From Epinephelus fuscoguttatus (taxonomy: Eukaryota; Chordata; Actinopteri; Perciformes; Serranidae): a DNA stretch of 64,000 nt. Below are positions 26,723 through 38,560 of the stretch, piece by piece (position 1 is the first letter of the stretch; each line of letters begins with the position of its first letter). The position numbers were made by a program, and so were the translations under genes. The notes below the pieces were generated by a model, which was not told the origin of the DNA, ran no database searches, and saw nothing but the letters and a program-made list of their open reading frames with translations. The stretch spans positions 19,685,707 through 19,749,706 of the forward strand of contig NC_064770.1 in assembly GCF_011397635.1 (NCBI RefSeq), read 5' to 3'.

Positions 26723-27879
26723 GGAATGTTCATGTAGGGTCACATCACTGTCATTGAGGCCTTAAAAGTTTGATTTAACCCGCATATCAATGAATGTGAA
26801 AAGTTTTCACCTTTCAGTTTCCTTTTTAGGTAGTTACTGCATTGCAGGACATCTTTCTGGGAATAACCTACACTTATACCTGATCCATGAACGCTTAAGA
26901 AGTTTAGTTTCTTGTCTGGATGGAGAGCTCTCTCCTTTTTGACAGGGCAGCTCAAACACTGTGTATAATTACTCTGAGAACAGCGGCAGGTGTTTATTCC
27001 TGTGGACTACGTAGGTACAATAGGGCCCAGCAGCTCCTGTCACAGAGTTGGACCATGTCCCTGAGTGTAAAAATAGCCTTTTGGTGGATGGTTATCTCGC
27101 TTTTCCTATCTTTCAGCCCCCTTCTTCCTCCTTTGTGTTGTAAAATTAAAGCCATACCAGCTCTCTCTCGCATCTCACATTGTTACTATTACAGAAGAAG
27201 TGAAATCTTGACTTGATTAGTGGCTAAGTGGTTTATAAGTCTCCAGTAAATAATACAAACACAGACAAAAGAGCAGCCTCTTATTATTCCCAAAAGCTCT
27301 TTCTGGCAGCAACATTCTTCTTTTAATACAGTGAATGAATCATAATCTCCCATTACTAAATTACTTCCAGAGCATCTCACAGTCCATTGCAGACAAGCTG
27401 CAAAGCAAGTATCTATCCTGTCAAAATATTTAGCAAAGCACTGGTCAGTATACTTTTTGAAATATTCAACAATAACAGCCACATACAATTTAAAAAAAAC
27501 CCTCAGTGCTTTAATATGTGTCAAACCCTGTTAGAAATGACGGATCCTGCTGTATTAATGGATGGTTTGTATTAGAATGTTTGTTATTGATGCTCATTCT
27601 GTTCAGAAACTCTCTCAAGTTCAATTCGGTTGCAGGGTTTTGGGTTTTGAGGTACATTTTCTTTTGTTTGGTGGTTGTGTCAGAGATATTGCCAAGTCAG
27701 CAGAGACGTGTATAAACCAAATTCTTGTAGAACTTTTCTCATTGTGCAATATTTGTTTTTATCTCACACTTGCTTTGGCTAAGTAAACATATGTTTCTCA
27801 TGCCAATATAGCCCTTTTGAGGTGAACTGTACATAACCCTGCACCATCGTTTCCATTTAAATAAACATTCTGCCAACTG
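26723..27879. other. Intergenic, no gene supported
   Basis: AT-rich; frames are short and without domain content. Confidence 0.6.
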
Positions 27880-28555
27880 GTTTCACACGAGACACAAACT
27901 GCAGTCTCCAGGGTGAAAGTCCAGTTTTGTTTGACCCATCAGCCTCCCCTCCCCAGCACTTTGTCGGTGGACTTTTATACGGTAGCTCCTGCGTCTGCTG
28001 TTGATGTTTCAGGACGGCGTGTCAATTTATGTGTCACAGTCTGCTTCTCTCCCTCACCTGTTCCTGGTAAATTTCCATTCATCTGCTCCCTGCAAGCCAG
28101 CCATGCCCCCCTAATCAAGACAACTCCTCTCACCTGCCTCCTCAGCTGCAGCTCATCAGTCAATCAGCCTGGTATAAAAGACTTACAAAGTTGGTAAAAC
28201 ACCTTGTATTCACGTTTATTTCCATGTTGCAACAAAAGCATGTGATTCGGTATGTGGTTAAGAGTTTGTTGGACCCATCCACCTCCCCTCCAACCTCCCC
28301 TTTAGGGACTTCCACCTCCTTAAATTGTGTTGTTACCAGAAGCATTTCAAACTGACACAGTCTGGCAGTGTTTCAAACTGGTGCCATCCGACAGTGTTAT
28401 AACGCTACTCAGCAGTGTATTGTACTGTCACAAACTGACGCTATCCAGCGGCCTTACAAGCTGATGCGAAAAGTGCCTCATTGCGTCAGTGTCTGACGCC
28501 AAAATCACTGACAAAGCGGCAGTATTTGCTGAGTTTGAAATGAGAACAGGCTGTC
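27880..28555. repeat. Dispersed repeat family copy 3
   Basis: The longest of the three copies: 'gggtgaaagtccag', 'ttgacccatc', 'ctgctgttgatgtt', then short internal reiterations of 'caaactgacgctatccagc' and the end 'gaaatgagaacaggctg'. No protein can be read. Confidence 0.5.
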
Positions 28556-29599
28556 CCTCCCTACACTTCCACCGTACGCTGACTTTCTCTCTCTTTATGC
28601 AACTTGAGTTGCTTTCAGCATCAACGGAAGTGTTTACACTGGACTCGGGTCCCCTAATGATGCTAAAGGGTGCCTTTGGCATTAGTATCACATGCTGAGA
28701 GGTATTACAGAGTGTCTGTATTTGATAACCTGGGAATGACAACAGGATATTTTAAGATAAACCTTTTGTTATTTCGAAAATAATTCATCCAGTAGTGAAA
28801 TGGAAGCCTTATGTTCTCCACACTGCTGCAGCTGAATGCATCTCAAAAATGCATTTAAAACATCATAAAAGCACATCAAGAGTTGATGTCCTGTGACTCT
28901 ATTATGCCACTGGTGTATATTCAACATATAGAATTATAGAGTTGAACTGAGTAAACATAGACAAACAACATCTTATTCAAAAACAGAACGGAGCTAATGT
29001 CAGCATTTCCAAGTGTTTCTGACTCATTCAAATTTTCTGCCTGTCTGCACAAATGGATTCATAATAGTACAGACTAATTAAAGTCTCAGATGGATAAGCA
29101 CATGTGTGTCCATGAAAGGTAACCACTCCCACTATGTTGTGCTGCTTCGACACTAAAACAATTCTGCAAACCGCTGCAAACAGCCATTGTATATCTTGTA
29201 ATCACAGCAAAATGAAAACAATCAAATGCTCCATTAGCAGAGGTAATTCTTTGTCAGCATGATTTGATTTTTCCCAACAGCATTCAAAATTAATTCATAA
29301 CTGCTGTATTGACTCAAATCATCAACATCTACTCTGATGTTTTAAGTGGCAATTGACCTTAAATTCCTCACTCACCCAAATGTAGCACTTTAATTGGGCC
29401 AGTAGTTAACCTAACAGGCCTGTGTAAATGGGATTACTGAGAATGTAATTATGTGTGGAAATGTGGAAAGAGCAGATAAAGGCGCAAACAAATTGAAATT
29501 TAGGACACTTGATAATTAATTGCATAATGAACTGATTAACAGTGTCCTTCAACAAAAAAGTCGTGTCATATAGACATATGGAGTGAAATAAACTGTTTT
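28556..29599. other. Intergenic, no gene supported
   Basis: Nothing recognisable beyond AT-rich single-copy-like sequence. Confidence 0.6.
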
Positions 29600-30480
29600 T
29601 AGGATTTAGAATGTTGTTAGAGTTGTCAATTCTGGATGTGACAAAGGCATGGATGAGAGTTTCAGCAGCAATGGAGGAGAGTGATGGGTGGATAGGTGGA
29701 AGAAGGCAGTACTGGTGATTTGAATGACATGTTTTTCGAAAGAAAGGTTACTGGCGGAAATAACTCAGGGGTTGCAGATGTGTGGGGGAGGAATGCAGGA
29801 GTGGAGTTGTCAATGGTGAGGCAGAAGTTGTGAGTGGTTTTGGTGACAGATGATGATGATCATGCCAGATTTTTTTACAGTTCAGTTGAAGAAGCTGACT
29901 TGAATCCAGGACTTGATTTCATTGAGGCAGATGTAAAGAGTGGAGTGAGATTCAGTGGTGTTTAAGTGGAGATGTAGAACTGGACATCATCAGCGTAACA
30001 ATGGAAGTTGAGACCACAGCTGTTGTGAATGATGTAATCAATGGGAAGCATGTAGAGAATTAATAGGAGAGGGCCAAGCACTGAACCCTGGGGGACGCCT
30101 TGGGACAGAGGAGCAAAGGAGGAAGTGGTGTTATTAATGCTAATGAACAGTTTTGGTTTGGGAGGTATGACCTTAGTCTTAGAGGGCACTACTGGGGATT
30201 TTGAGGGATGGAGGAGAATTGTGTGGTTGATTGTATCAAAGGCTGCTGTAAGGTCGAGAAGAATAAGAATGGTGAGGCAACCAGAGCCTGAGGCGAGGAT
30301 GAGGTTTTTAGTGACTTTAAGGAGGGTGTTTCTGTGCTGTGCTGTGCTTTGAGCAGAAGCTAGATTGAAATGGTTCAGACAGGTTGTTGGAAGACATGTG
30401 GGCTTTGAGTTGAGAGGCAACAGCACGTTCCAGTATTTTTGACAGAAAGATGACAGAGATTTGATATTTCATGATATTAT
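29600..30480 (-). mobile_element. L2-like LINE fragment, reverse transcriptase domain
   Basis: On the minus strand the translation shows LDLTAAFDTINH, then GVPQGSVLGPLL and HCYADDVQFYI, the core motifs of a non-LTR reverse transcriptase including the catalytic YADD. After a frame break, SIAAETLIHAFVTSR follows, typical of the C-terminal part of L2-type elements. Sequence between the first and second motif is shortened. It is 5'-truncated and broken, so inactive. Confidence 0.85.
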
Positions 30481-30517
30481 ATTCCATTTCTGCCAAAATT
30501 CCCCCTAAATCCTACAG

Positions 30518-32723
30518 CAGAGATACTCAACTTGCTTTGCCCCAGGACCACTTTTGCAAAATGACAGACAGCCAGGGGCCAGTTCAAAATAAATTACTGA
30601 TAATAATGTAGAAATAATTAGCCTGGACCTCTGTCCGATGGTCCAGGGTATTGTCCCCTTGATAAAAAAAAAAAGCTCTATGTTGATTCTTTTCTATGCA
30701 CTCTGGCACTGTCTTACACACTGCTGCCTTCAATAAAATCTCATTTACAAAACATCTCTGACTCAAGCTGCAACTTCCAGGGCTGAAAAATGAAGCCAAA
30801 GTGGAAGTGCCAAAAACTGCAGTTCCTCAAATGGCCACTCTAGGTTGGCTCCACAATGGAGTCAATCCCTTTAGACCCCACTAATTAATCAATCAATAAC
30901 TAATTCCCCTGTTTATGACAACTGCATGGGATGAAGAATTTTTCTATATTATATATATTTTATGTATTCATCTGTTTAAATTTTATTAAGGCTTAAATTT
31001 ATGCAAGTAAGGACGTGGCCACTTTGAGTGACAGGCTGTCTACAATGCATCACCACAGCCTATGACGCAGGGCCAGCCTGTTGTTTTGTTTTTATTTTAA
31101 ATTTTAATGTGTCTGAATAATTCTGCTCTCCAATAGAAATTTTAGTTTCATGTAAAACAATTGCTGTGGTCTCTTGATTCTTACTGAGTGCGACTAGCAG
31201 CACAAAGCTGCTTCAAAAAGGCCCGTCTTTCTCAAGTGCCTTTTCTTGTTTGAAATAATTTTTTTAAGAAAAAATGTGCTTGTCTGTGCTTGTATTCTTC
31301 TGAGTGGAACCGACAAACTGGTTTAAGTTTTAATAATAACCCACTGCTATGAGTCAAATTTAGAGGCGTATCTGGTGTTCATGCTCTTAATGCATTTTAC
31401 AATCTAAAAACATGCTTAATCACATCCTGTTGCTTGATGCCATAATCAGTTCCATGCTAAATAAAACTCTGGGTTGTTTGTTTGTTGGTTAGCCACCCCG
31501 AGACTAAAAGGGCCATAATTATGGTGATTACTGCATATTTAGGGTGGCATAATTGTATTAATGAGTGGGAAGCTGGTGGGATGCCCTCTTTCTATTTTGG
31601 CTGCAGGCCATTCAGTCAGTTTCACTGTATTTGTTCACTTCAGAATCCCATCTAAAGGAGTCGGCTCAGTAGCTCTCCCACACAAATGTCTATTCATCCT
31701 CTGGAGCTCAGCAGTAATGCTGACATTCATATTAGTGTAGAAATTAGACTGCTGCACTGATACTGAGAAAATCTGTTGTAAACACATGATGATGATACAT
31801 AAACTAAAACTTTAAAGCTCTAATTGACATCTGCTGTCATGCATCTGGGGGCAAGGTTTTTGACTGATGACAGTTTCTCCAGGGTGTGTGCTTTTAAAAA
31901 AAGAAAAAACCTTTCAGTCCTGTTTCTAATTCAAGCTCTCTTTCTCCCAGCTGCCATGAGTCATGTAGGTTTCTGTTATAGCCAATTTCATCTTTCACAA
32001 CCATTAGAGAACCTCAGAGGAGCGACTAAAAAAAAATTCACAAGGGCTGTGTGACCTTGTTTTGCGTTTATATCTGACCATACGAGATCGTTTATCTTCA
32101 CCTCTCTGTCTCTGGATTCCTTTTCATTTCCTGACATATGATTTCAATAAACACTATACAACAGCTTCAAGGATTAGCCACACGCTGTGCAACAGCATTC
32201 TTCTGACTTTTCAGGCTGTATTTTCTGCAACAATGTTGCAGAGAAAAACTATAAAAAATGAAAAGTCGTAAAAACCTAGCCTACACCCTGTGGACCAAAC
32301 CTGGCTTGTGATCGAGCGCCAGGTGGCCCGCCGTCCATTTTTTAATACATAATGAAAATAAATTGATTCACAGTGAGATTGTTTTGTTTTGTTTGTGTGT
32401 ACTATGAATGCAAATAAGTTGCCAATGTGTATAAAAATCATCAAAATAAAGCTTGATTACCAAAAAATTGCCAGGGAAGAATCCTCTGGCTCCCATAACA
32501 AAGGTCCAGGCTAAAATCCTGGAACCCTCCCTGCTTACATCTGATCTGTGTGGGGCTGCTACAACTGGATTTTCCTCTTGGCCAAAATTAGACTGCAAAG
32601 GTTGAAACATTGACAACAGGCAATGTATTCAAATATTATTAATGTTTGCTCATTAACTGACTCTAGGCCTCCAATCTCTTTGCAAAAGTGCCCCCCAGGC
32701 AAAGCAAGTTGAGTGTTCCTCTG
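30518..32723. mobile_element. hAT-ended 2.2-kb segment
   Basis: CAGAGATACTCAACTTGC on the left and (reverse complement) CAGAGGAACACTCAACTTGC on the right are hAT-type ends, followed in both arms by 'tttgcc' and 'cacttttgcaaa'. There is no transposase frame in between. No matching 8-bp duplication is seen, so two solo ends in opposite orientation remain possible. A piece also found at 23.92-24.0 kb ('gtgccaaaaactgcagttcc') lies inside at 30810. Confidence 0.5.
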
Positions 32724-33000
32724 CTAGCGGCTCTATGAAGCAAAATGCTCACATCATGCTAACAAGCTCATACTTTATGTCAACCATGTTCGGTGGTGGT
32801 GTGTCTGTGTCACTCTGCAGTTACACTTCTAAAACAGTGGGGTTTCTGTGAAGTGCTATAAAGTTTAGTTGATTCAGAACACATCCAAACACACATTAAA
32901 CACATATTAAACATGGCTTAACAGCGACAGTTTGAAACACAAGAAGGCTATACAAACCGACTTCACTGTAATTCGCAGCATTCACGGACAAAATGCTTGT

Positions 33001-33330
33001 CTTTTGCTGGACACATTTTCCCCACCAAAACAACATGCTAACCTCATTAGCACAAGCCTATGGTGTTTTACATTGTATAAATTAGCCTAGTGGCTAGCGG
33101 AATTCTCTCTACTCATGAAACCAGGGACAACAGCAACATCTAACAAAGATAACGTTACAAAATTTGGCTCCATAACAAGTCACAAGGTTCACCAACAGAA
33201 CAACTGTCTTATCCTAAACACGTTCTCCAAACGAATATATCATGCTAACCCTGTTAGCACAAGCCTATGGCATTTCACATTGTATAAATTAGCCTATACT
33301 AGCAGAGATTTCCTCTACTCATATTAAGCA
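33001..33330. repeat. Tandem duplication of about 200 bp
   Basis: 'catgctaacc.c.ttagcacaagcctatgg' and 'cacattgtataaattagcct' occur in the same order at about 33.03-33.11 kb and 33.24-33.32 kb, with 'ctctactcat' after each. The two copies are about 85-90 percent alike by eye. Confidence 0.6.
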
Positions 33331-35109
33331 TTCTGGCATGTTAGCATGCTAAAAGAAGATCAGTAGCACCAAACAAAGACTGCAACCATTGTTGGGAATA
33401 ATAATAATAATAATAATTAAAATAATAATAATATTAATAATGCATTTTATTTATAGGCACACTCAAGGACACCTTACAATAAAACTTGACCAAAATCATA
33501 ATTATAAATAGAAGGCATAAAATCATCATAAATCAGTGAATGTAATTTTGCAGGTATTTGGTCTTGAACCAAAGTAAAAATAAAAGTAAACCTGGTGGTG
33601 ATGCTGGATAAAAAGTAAAATGATCACAGAGAGATAGTTCATCCTGAGGGGGGACATGAATGTGTGTACCAAAATTCATGGAAATACATCCAATAGTTGT
33701 CAATAAATTTCATTCAGAACCACAAATGTCACCCTCATGTTGGTGCTAGAGGACCAGTTAGGAGATCACCCAAAACAGTATGACTCATCCTCTGGGTACC
33801 ATGAACGTTTATACAAAATTCCATGCCAATCCATCCAATAGTTTTTGAGATTTTTCAGTCTGGATCATCAGTGGTGGAATGACAGGCCAACAGGCTGACA
33901 TCACTTTAAAGCCATGCTACTAGCATGGCCAAAAATCTGTTTCCACTCCACTTTTATTATGTACAACAAGCACTGCAACACTTTGTCCTCTTCCTTTGGG
34001 TGTTTATGTGTTGGCCTGTCTGTTTGGGAGTAGGTGGTGTATTGCAGAGTGTTGCAGATTTACCTGCACCTCTTTAATGCTGATGAGGCATAAGTCTTAT
34101 GAACCTGTGCTGTGGAAAATGTGCTTAATATCTTCAGACAGCAGATATTATTCACAGAGGACTTAATATGACCTAATATGCACAATCAGTTATTGAAGCA
34201 CTGATACAATAACCAGAGTTTGAAACACTGACCAGAGCAGCTCGTGAGGCACATTCCGGGCATGGTTGTCATTGTTGTTGTGAAATTTTAATGGCATTAC
34301 AATAGACGATGTTATCATTTCATGATGTTCTGAACCAAAGATTTCACAATGTGATCCAGTGAGTGTGATCAGTTTCTGCACGTTCAGTAATGACAAATAT
34401 CATTTTAGTTTGGGCATCTTGACCACCTGCAGGGAAATATATGCCTCCTGCAGCAGTGCTCATTTGCTAACATTAATACATTTGAGACAGGACATAAGAG
34501 AAAGAGGGAGAGGTTTCCTACCAGCGTGATTTTACAATGTGTTTATGTAAGATGTGACTCAACTCTTAAAATTAAATGAACCACTAGAGCAGACCAGAAT
34601 ACATCCTGTGTTCCAGCGCCTTTTTTATATAAATAGATTGCTCTTGATTGAATCCTAAAAACTATCAAATTTAAGTAGAAGTAGATTTATCCGAGATTAG
34701 ATTTCATGCGTTCTGAGTCTTTTGTCTTGTTTATTTGATTTTCTGTAAACACATTCTCCACTTGATATGCAATCATTTTACTTGTGTGTTGTATGTTTAT
34801 TCTTGCCCTGGCAACATTGACTCTGTAGCAGATGCCAGATGATTTTGTGGAGCTGAGGCAGAGATTGATACAAACACATTAAACGGAGGGAATGTGGGAA
34901 AATTCTTAGGAAAATGCACAACAGAGCTTGAAATCAGAGATAAGAAATTACGCTGTTACACTGCTGCAGCTCATACTAAGAGTCCCACTGTACCTGTACT
35001 TCTAGGAATTAGACAAAAGATTACTTACTGGAAGGAAAGTAGACTTGACAGATGTCAAAGTGTCCTGGGGAATTTCATATAATGTTAACATCATGTCATC
35101 ATGATTTTA
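33331..35109. other. Intergenic with repeat-like segment, no gene supported
   Basis: An ATA/AAT-rich tract lies at 33400-33440. Sequence at about 33.64-33.92 kb ('ccaatccatccaatagttttt', 'gacaggccaacaggctgac') resembles dispersed repeats common in fish. No coding signal. Confidence 0.45.
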
Positions 35110-35515
35110 AGAATGTGAATCCTGGACATAGGCATGTAGAAGGCCCCACCTCTTCTCCTAAATAGGTGCAAGAAACACAGACTTTGCAGGTTTTTAGCCT
35201 CTTTTTGTTGTTGTTATTATTCTCTCTGCAGCTTTCTGTCACTTTGTAGTCATTTTGCATCTTTTTGTAGTTGCATAGTGTCTCTGTAGTTGCTTTTCAT
35301 CTCTATGTAGCTGTATTGAGTCCCTTTATGATCGTTTTGCCCCTTTTCATAGTCTGTGTGAGTCTCTTTCTGTCTCTTTGCAGCTGTTTTGCATCTCTTT
35401 GTGGTCGTTTAGTGTCTCTTTGTGGTCATTTTGAGCTTCACCAAGTGACACCAAGGGGCCCTGACCTGTGGGCCACTGGGCCTGTGCCCGGTAGGTCCGT
35501 TCAGTAATCCATCCA
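35110..35515. repeat. Repeat unit with internal TTTTG(T/C)ATCTCTTTGTGGT minisatellite, copy 2
   Basis: Same order as 19.17-19.79 kb: 'gcaagaaacacagactttg', the roughly 20-bp array, then 'gggccactgggcctgtgccc' and 'taatccatccatg'. Its array is shorter and more divergent. Confidence 0.65.
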
Positions 35516-35929
35516 TGTATGTCATGTTTGCAAAAGCTTTAAGTTCTGTTGGTGAAACCCTGCTGTCTGCATCAAGTACCTAGTATGAAGTGAAGACCAC
35601 TACTGCCCCCCTAGACCAGAATTAGGTATAGCAACAAAATGACACTATCCTCTTCTTTGAGTCTCCCTCTCTTTCTCTCTGTCTGTCTTTCCCTGTGTCT
35701 GTCTTTCTCTCTCTGGTAATTCAGACATAAATTAGACAATGGATCGATGTGGGCTTTGTCTTTGTGTTCACAAGGGAACAGAACATTGGGTTCTACCCAC
35801 CTAGGCAGAGGCTAAAATGCAATTAACCACCCTGTAAAACCATCAATCCCAATAAAACTGTGACACATACTCACACACAGGCCTTACACGCCGTGTAAAA
35901 CAGTGTCTTTGTCCACCTCCAGTTGTTAA

Positions 35930-36274
35930 GTGATGAACACCTCAGTGGGAGTCTTGGCTGCACTCAGACAGAGCAAGGAGGCTTTTATTTTGCGTCATGG
36001 TGATGACAACAAAACCAGCTTAGACATCATTGACATTTGCCCCGAGGCTGTTGATATGGTTCTTGTGCACCTGCGTTCAGTGTTTCCAGTAATGGCAAGA
36101 GAGGATGAAGGACTAAGCGAGGTTATTGCTCCAGGAAACCCACTGCATCATCAGACCGGCATTATGACGCTCACTGAATTCATACATCAAGCCCAGTCTG
36201 ACAACACAGGAGACCAGGGAATGAATGAAAGAGTGGCAAATATATCAGTAACCGTTGGCCCAATTCGACAGTGA
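35930..36274 (+). other. Unassigned 114-codon open frame
   Basis: A frame from about 35930 ends with TGA at 36272-36274 and is followed by non-coding sequence. The composition is protein-like (SLDIIDICPEAVDMVL, then an acidic and Gln/Asn-rich C-terminal half) rather than low complexity. A pyrimidine-rich acceptor-like site (gtccacctccag) lies just upstream at about 35923, but the frame cannot be extended across it with confidence. I recognise no family. It may be a last exon, a gene relic or chance. Confidence 0.2.
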
Positions 36275-37873
36275 TGGGAGGACTACTTAGAGGCCTTAAC
36301 AAACACTCCTCTACAAGTCAAAGTCATAAGTCAATAATATGCTTGAAAGTACTAGAAAGGAGTATAGCTGGAGAAAGACAGTTTCTCATTCCCAACGTGT
36401 CAAATGCGAACGTTTTGCATTGGGCATAGAGTGATTTAGCCAAGTAGGACATCCCAAATTGCATTCCTGGGTGCAAATTTGTAAATTCAAGGGTAGCAAG
36501 GCAATGACGTGCCTTACTCTCCTTTTGATTGGCACGTACTCATTGCCTTCCTTGGTTGGATTGGTTAGGTTTAGGTAAGAGGAGTTGGATTGGTTAGGTT
36601 TAAAGTAAAAATGTCAGGGTAGGCCAATCAGAGGCAGAGTAACACGGAGTAAGTCAGGCCATTCCTTTGCTATCCTATGATTTGTAAAATTCATTCCTGG
36701 ACCAATACTGCCATCAACCAATCACAGCTCTCTGACAACATCACTGTACTGCTTTTGTGCTTCGTTCAAAACTCCTCTGTCCTTCTTCAGAGCTAAGTAT
36801 TCCATCTTAAGTTTGTATAATTGAACAAAATCTTCAATAAGGCTGAAGAAAATCCTTCTGAACCACCGCAGGGTCAGTGAATTAGCTTGCTAACTAGGTC
36901 GGCTATGCTAACGAGCAAGCTTGCCAACAAGCTAGAATACTGTTTACTAACATTTAAGAGGGAAAATGATACCATTTTTAAAAAACTAATAATTCAGATA
37001 ATTTGTTTATGTTGATCCAAGACAAATCGCATTAATCCTGAATAATTTGCTTAAGTTGATCCAGGAGTATCACTGACATGTTGATTTTTGGATTATTTGC
37101 TTATGCTGATCCAAGACCATCCCTATTTACCCTGCCTAATTTGTATATACTGATCCAAGAGCATCATTGACATGCTGATCCTGGAAAATTTGTCTGTGTG
37201 ACAACAACATAGCATTAATGGTCTTAAGTTAGCAATAGCAGGGGTTCAGATGGATGTGGTGGTCCTGGATCACTGCAGTCATGCAAACAAAAAGTGTGTA
37301 TATGTCAAGTATACATGTTTGAAAGTGTGTCTAACACAGGTCTTTGCATGATATCATCCTTTGCAAAATGGATAATATTTGCAAAATGATAATATACCAC
37401 CACTCCACTGGATTGTATATCACTGTATATGACATATTATGTAGTTTGTAGTGATGCATGGGTGTATAAGCAGCTCCATGTACAGTTAGGCAGTTTATTC
37501 CAGTGGCTGCAAAAACCAAAGACAGGGAAAAAAACCCACTGTGCTACTGAAATTTGTATTAACTTCACTTATTTTTCTCCTTGGAGCAATTAAAAACACA
37601 TCAAAAATGTTCAATAATATGCCTCTGAAATGTAGCAGAGTACAAGTATAAAGTAGAAGGAAATGGAAATACTCAAGTAAAGCACATATAGTATATCTCT
37701 AAATTTGATTACCCGACCTTCAGGATCAGGTACTCGGACATGCCCCTTTTTTGTTTTCAACACCTGGAGGCACCAGGTTTTGACTGGGAGAGTCACTGTT
37801 CCTCATGAAATCAGAAACTCCAGGAGATCCTCCCCTCCTGGTCAGCGTCAAAGCCATGACACATCAGAGAAGT
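36275..37873. other. Intergenic, upstream of the GPCR promoter
   Basis: Apart from the tandem array at 36990-37195 I see only AT-rich sequence and short noise frames. Confidence 0.5.
36990..37195. repeat. Short tandem array of a 50-60 bp unit
   Basis: Four diverged copies of 'taatttg.tta.gttgatcca.ga' followed by 'catc.ctgacatg.tgat' alternate, suggesting a dimeric higher-order unit of about 110-130 bp. Confidence 0.55.
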
Positions 37874-37879
37874 TATAAA
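37874..37879 (+). promoter_or_regulatory. TATA box candidate upstream of the GPCR 5' exon
   Basis: TATAAA stands about 90 bases before a consensus splice donor, in a locally less repetitive stretch. Position and context fit a core promoter; no expression evidence can be seen in sequence alone. Confidence 0.4.
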
Positions 37880-37904
37880 TGAACCCCTGGATCACACACT
37901 GATG

Positions 37905-37965
37905 TTTGACACACACAGACACACACTGCATCACACGACACAGCAAAGAAGAATATCCTATACTG
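37905..37965 (+). other. Probable 5' UTR exon of the GPCR gene
   Basis: A TATAAA box lies about 30 bases upstream, and the segment ends at a strong donor (tactg|gtgagt, exon end 37965). The next good acceptor followed by a long coding exon on this strand is the GPCR acceptor at 41479. That would give a 3.5-kb intron within the 5' UTR, a common arrangement for single-coding-exon GPCRs. The exon start is estimated from the TATA distance; the link to the GPCR is inferred. Confidence 0.45.
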
Positions 37966-38480
37966 GTGAGTAAAACAATTTGAACTTTTAATGAGCTTCA
38001 TGGGTCAGTTACATTTTGTATGTTGTTTTGTACCTGCTCAAAGCATCTCAGTCAATTAAGAGAGGCAGGCATGACTGTCTAACTGTTGAATTTAAGTTAC
38101 ATCACCTCTATCTTATTTATCAAGATTGATGCAATAAATTTATCTTATTAGGATCAATGTCAACCTAGAGAAATCTTGCAAATTACTGTGGATAAAACAA
38201 TGTGGTTGCATTGAGTTTATGTGGATTTCCTCACAACTTTATGCAGGGAATAAAATACATTTAATCTGTCTTCAGTTGTTAAAAGGTTTTCCACTTTAAA
38301 TCTTTGATAAGAAAATTTCTGTATTTTCATTTGAAATATTTCAGAAATCTGCAAAGATAGTTACACTTAATTTATACTTGTTGTTATTACTCAAATAGTT
38401 AAATGCAACTGCAAGAAAGAAAAACTGGAGAAAAAGTGTTATTAGTGTTATTAATCGGTGTACTAGTAACAGGCAATAAT

Positions 38481-38560
38481 TGATAAGATAAGATAAGATA
38501 AGATAAGATAAGTTTTATTAATCCCACACCAGGGAAATTCACTGATAACAGCAGCTCAAG
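38481..38560 (-). repeat. (GATAA)n with LINE 3'-tail-like sequence
   Basis: Five to six GATAA units are followed by 'ttttattaatcccacaccag' continuing 'ggaaattcac', whose reverse complement (ending in 'gggattaataaaa' plus microsatellite) is the usual 3' end of several teleost non-LTR retrotransposons. Confidence 0.5.
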
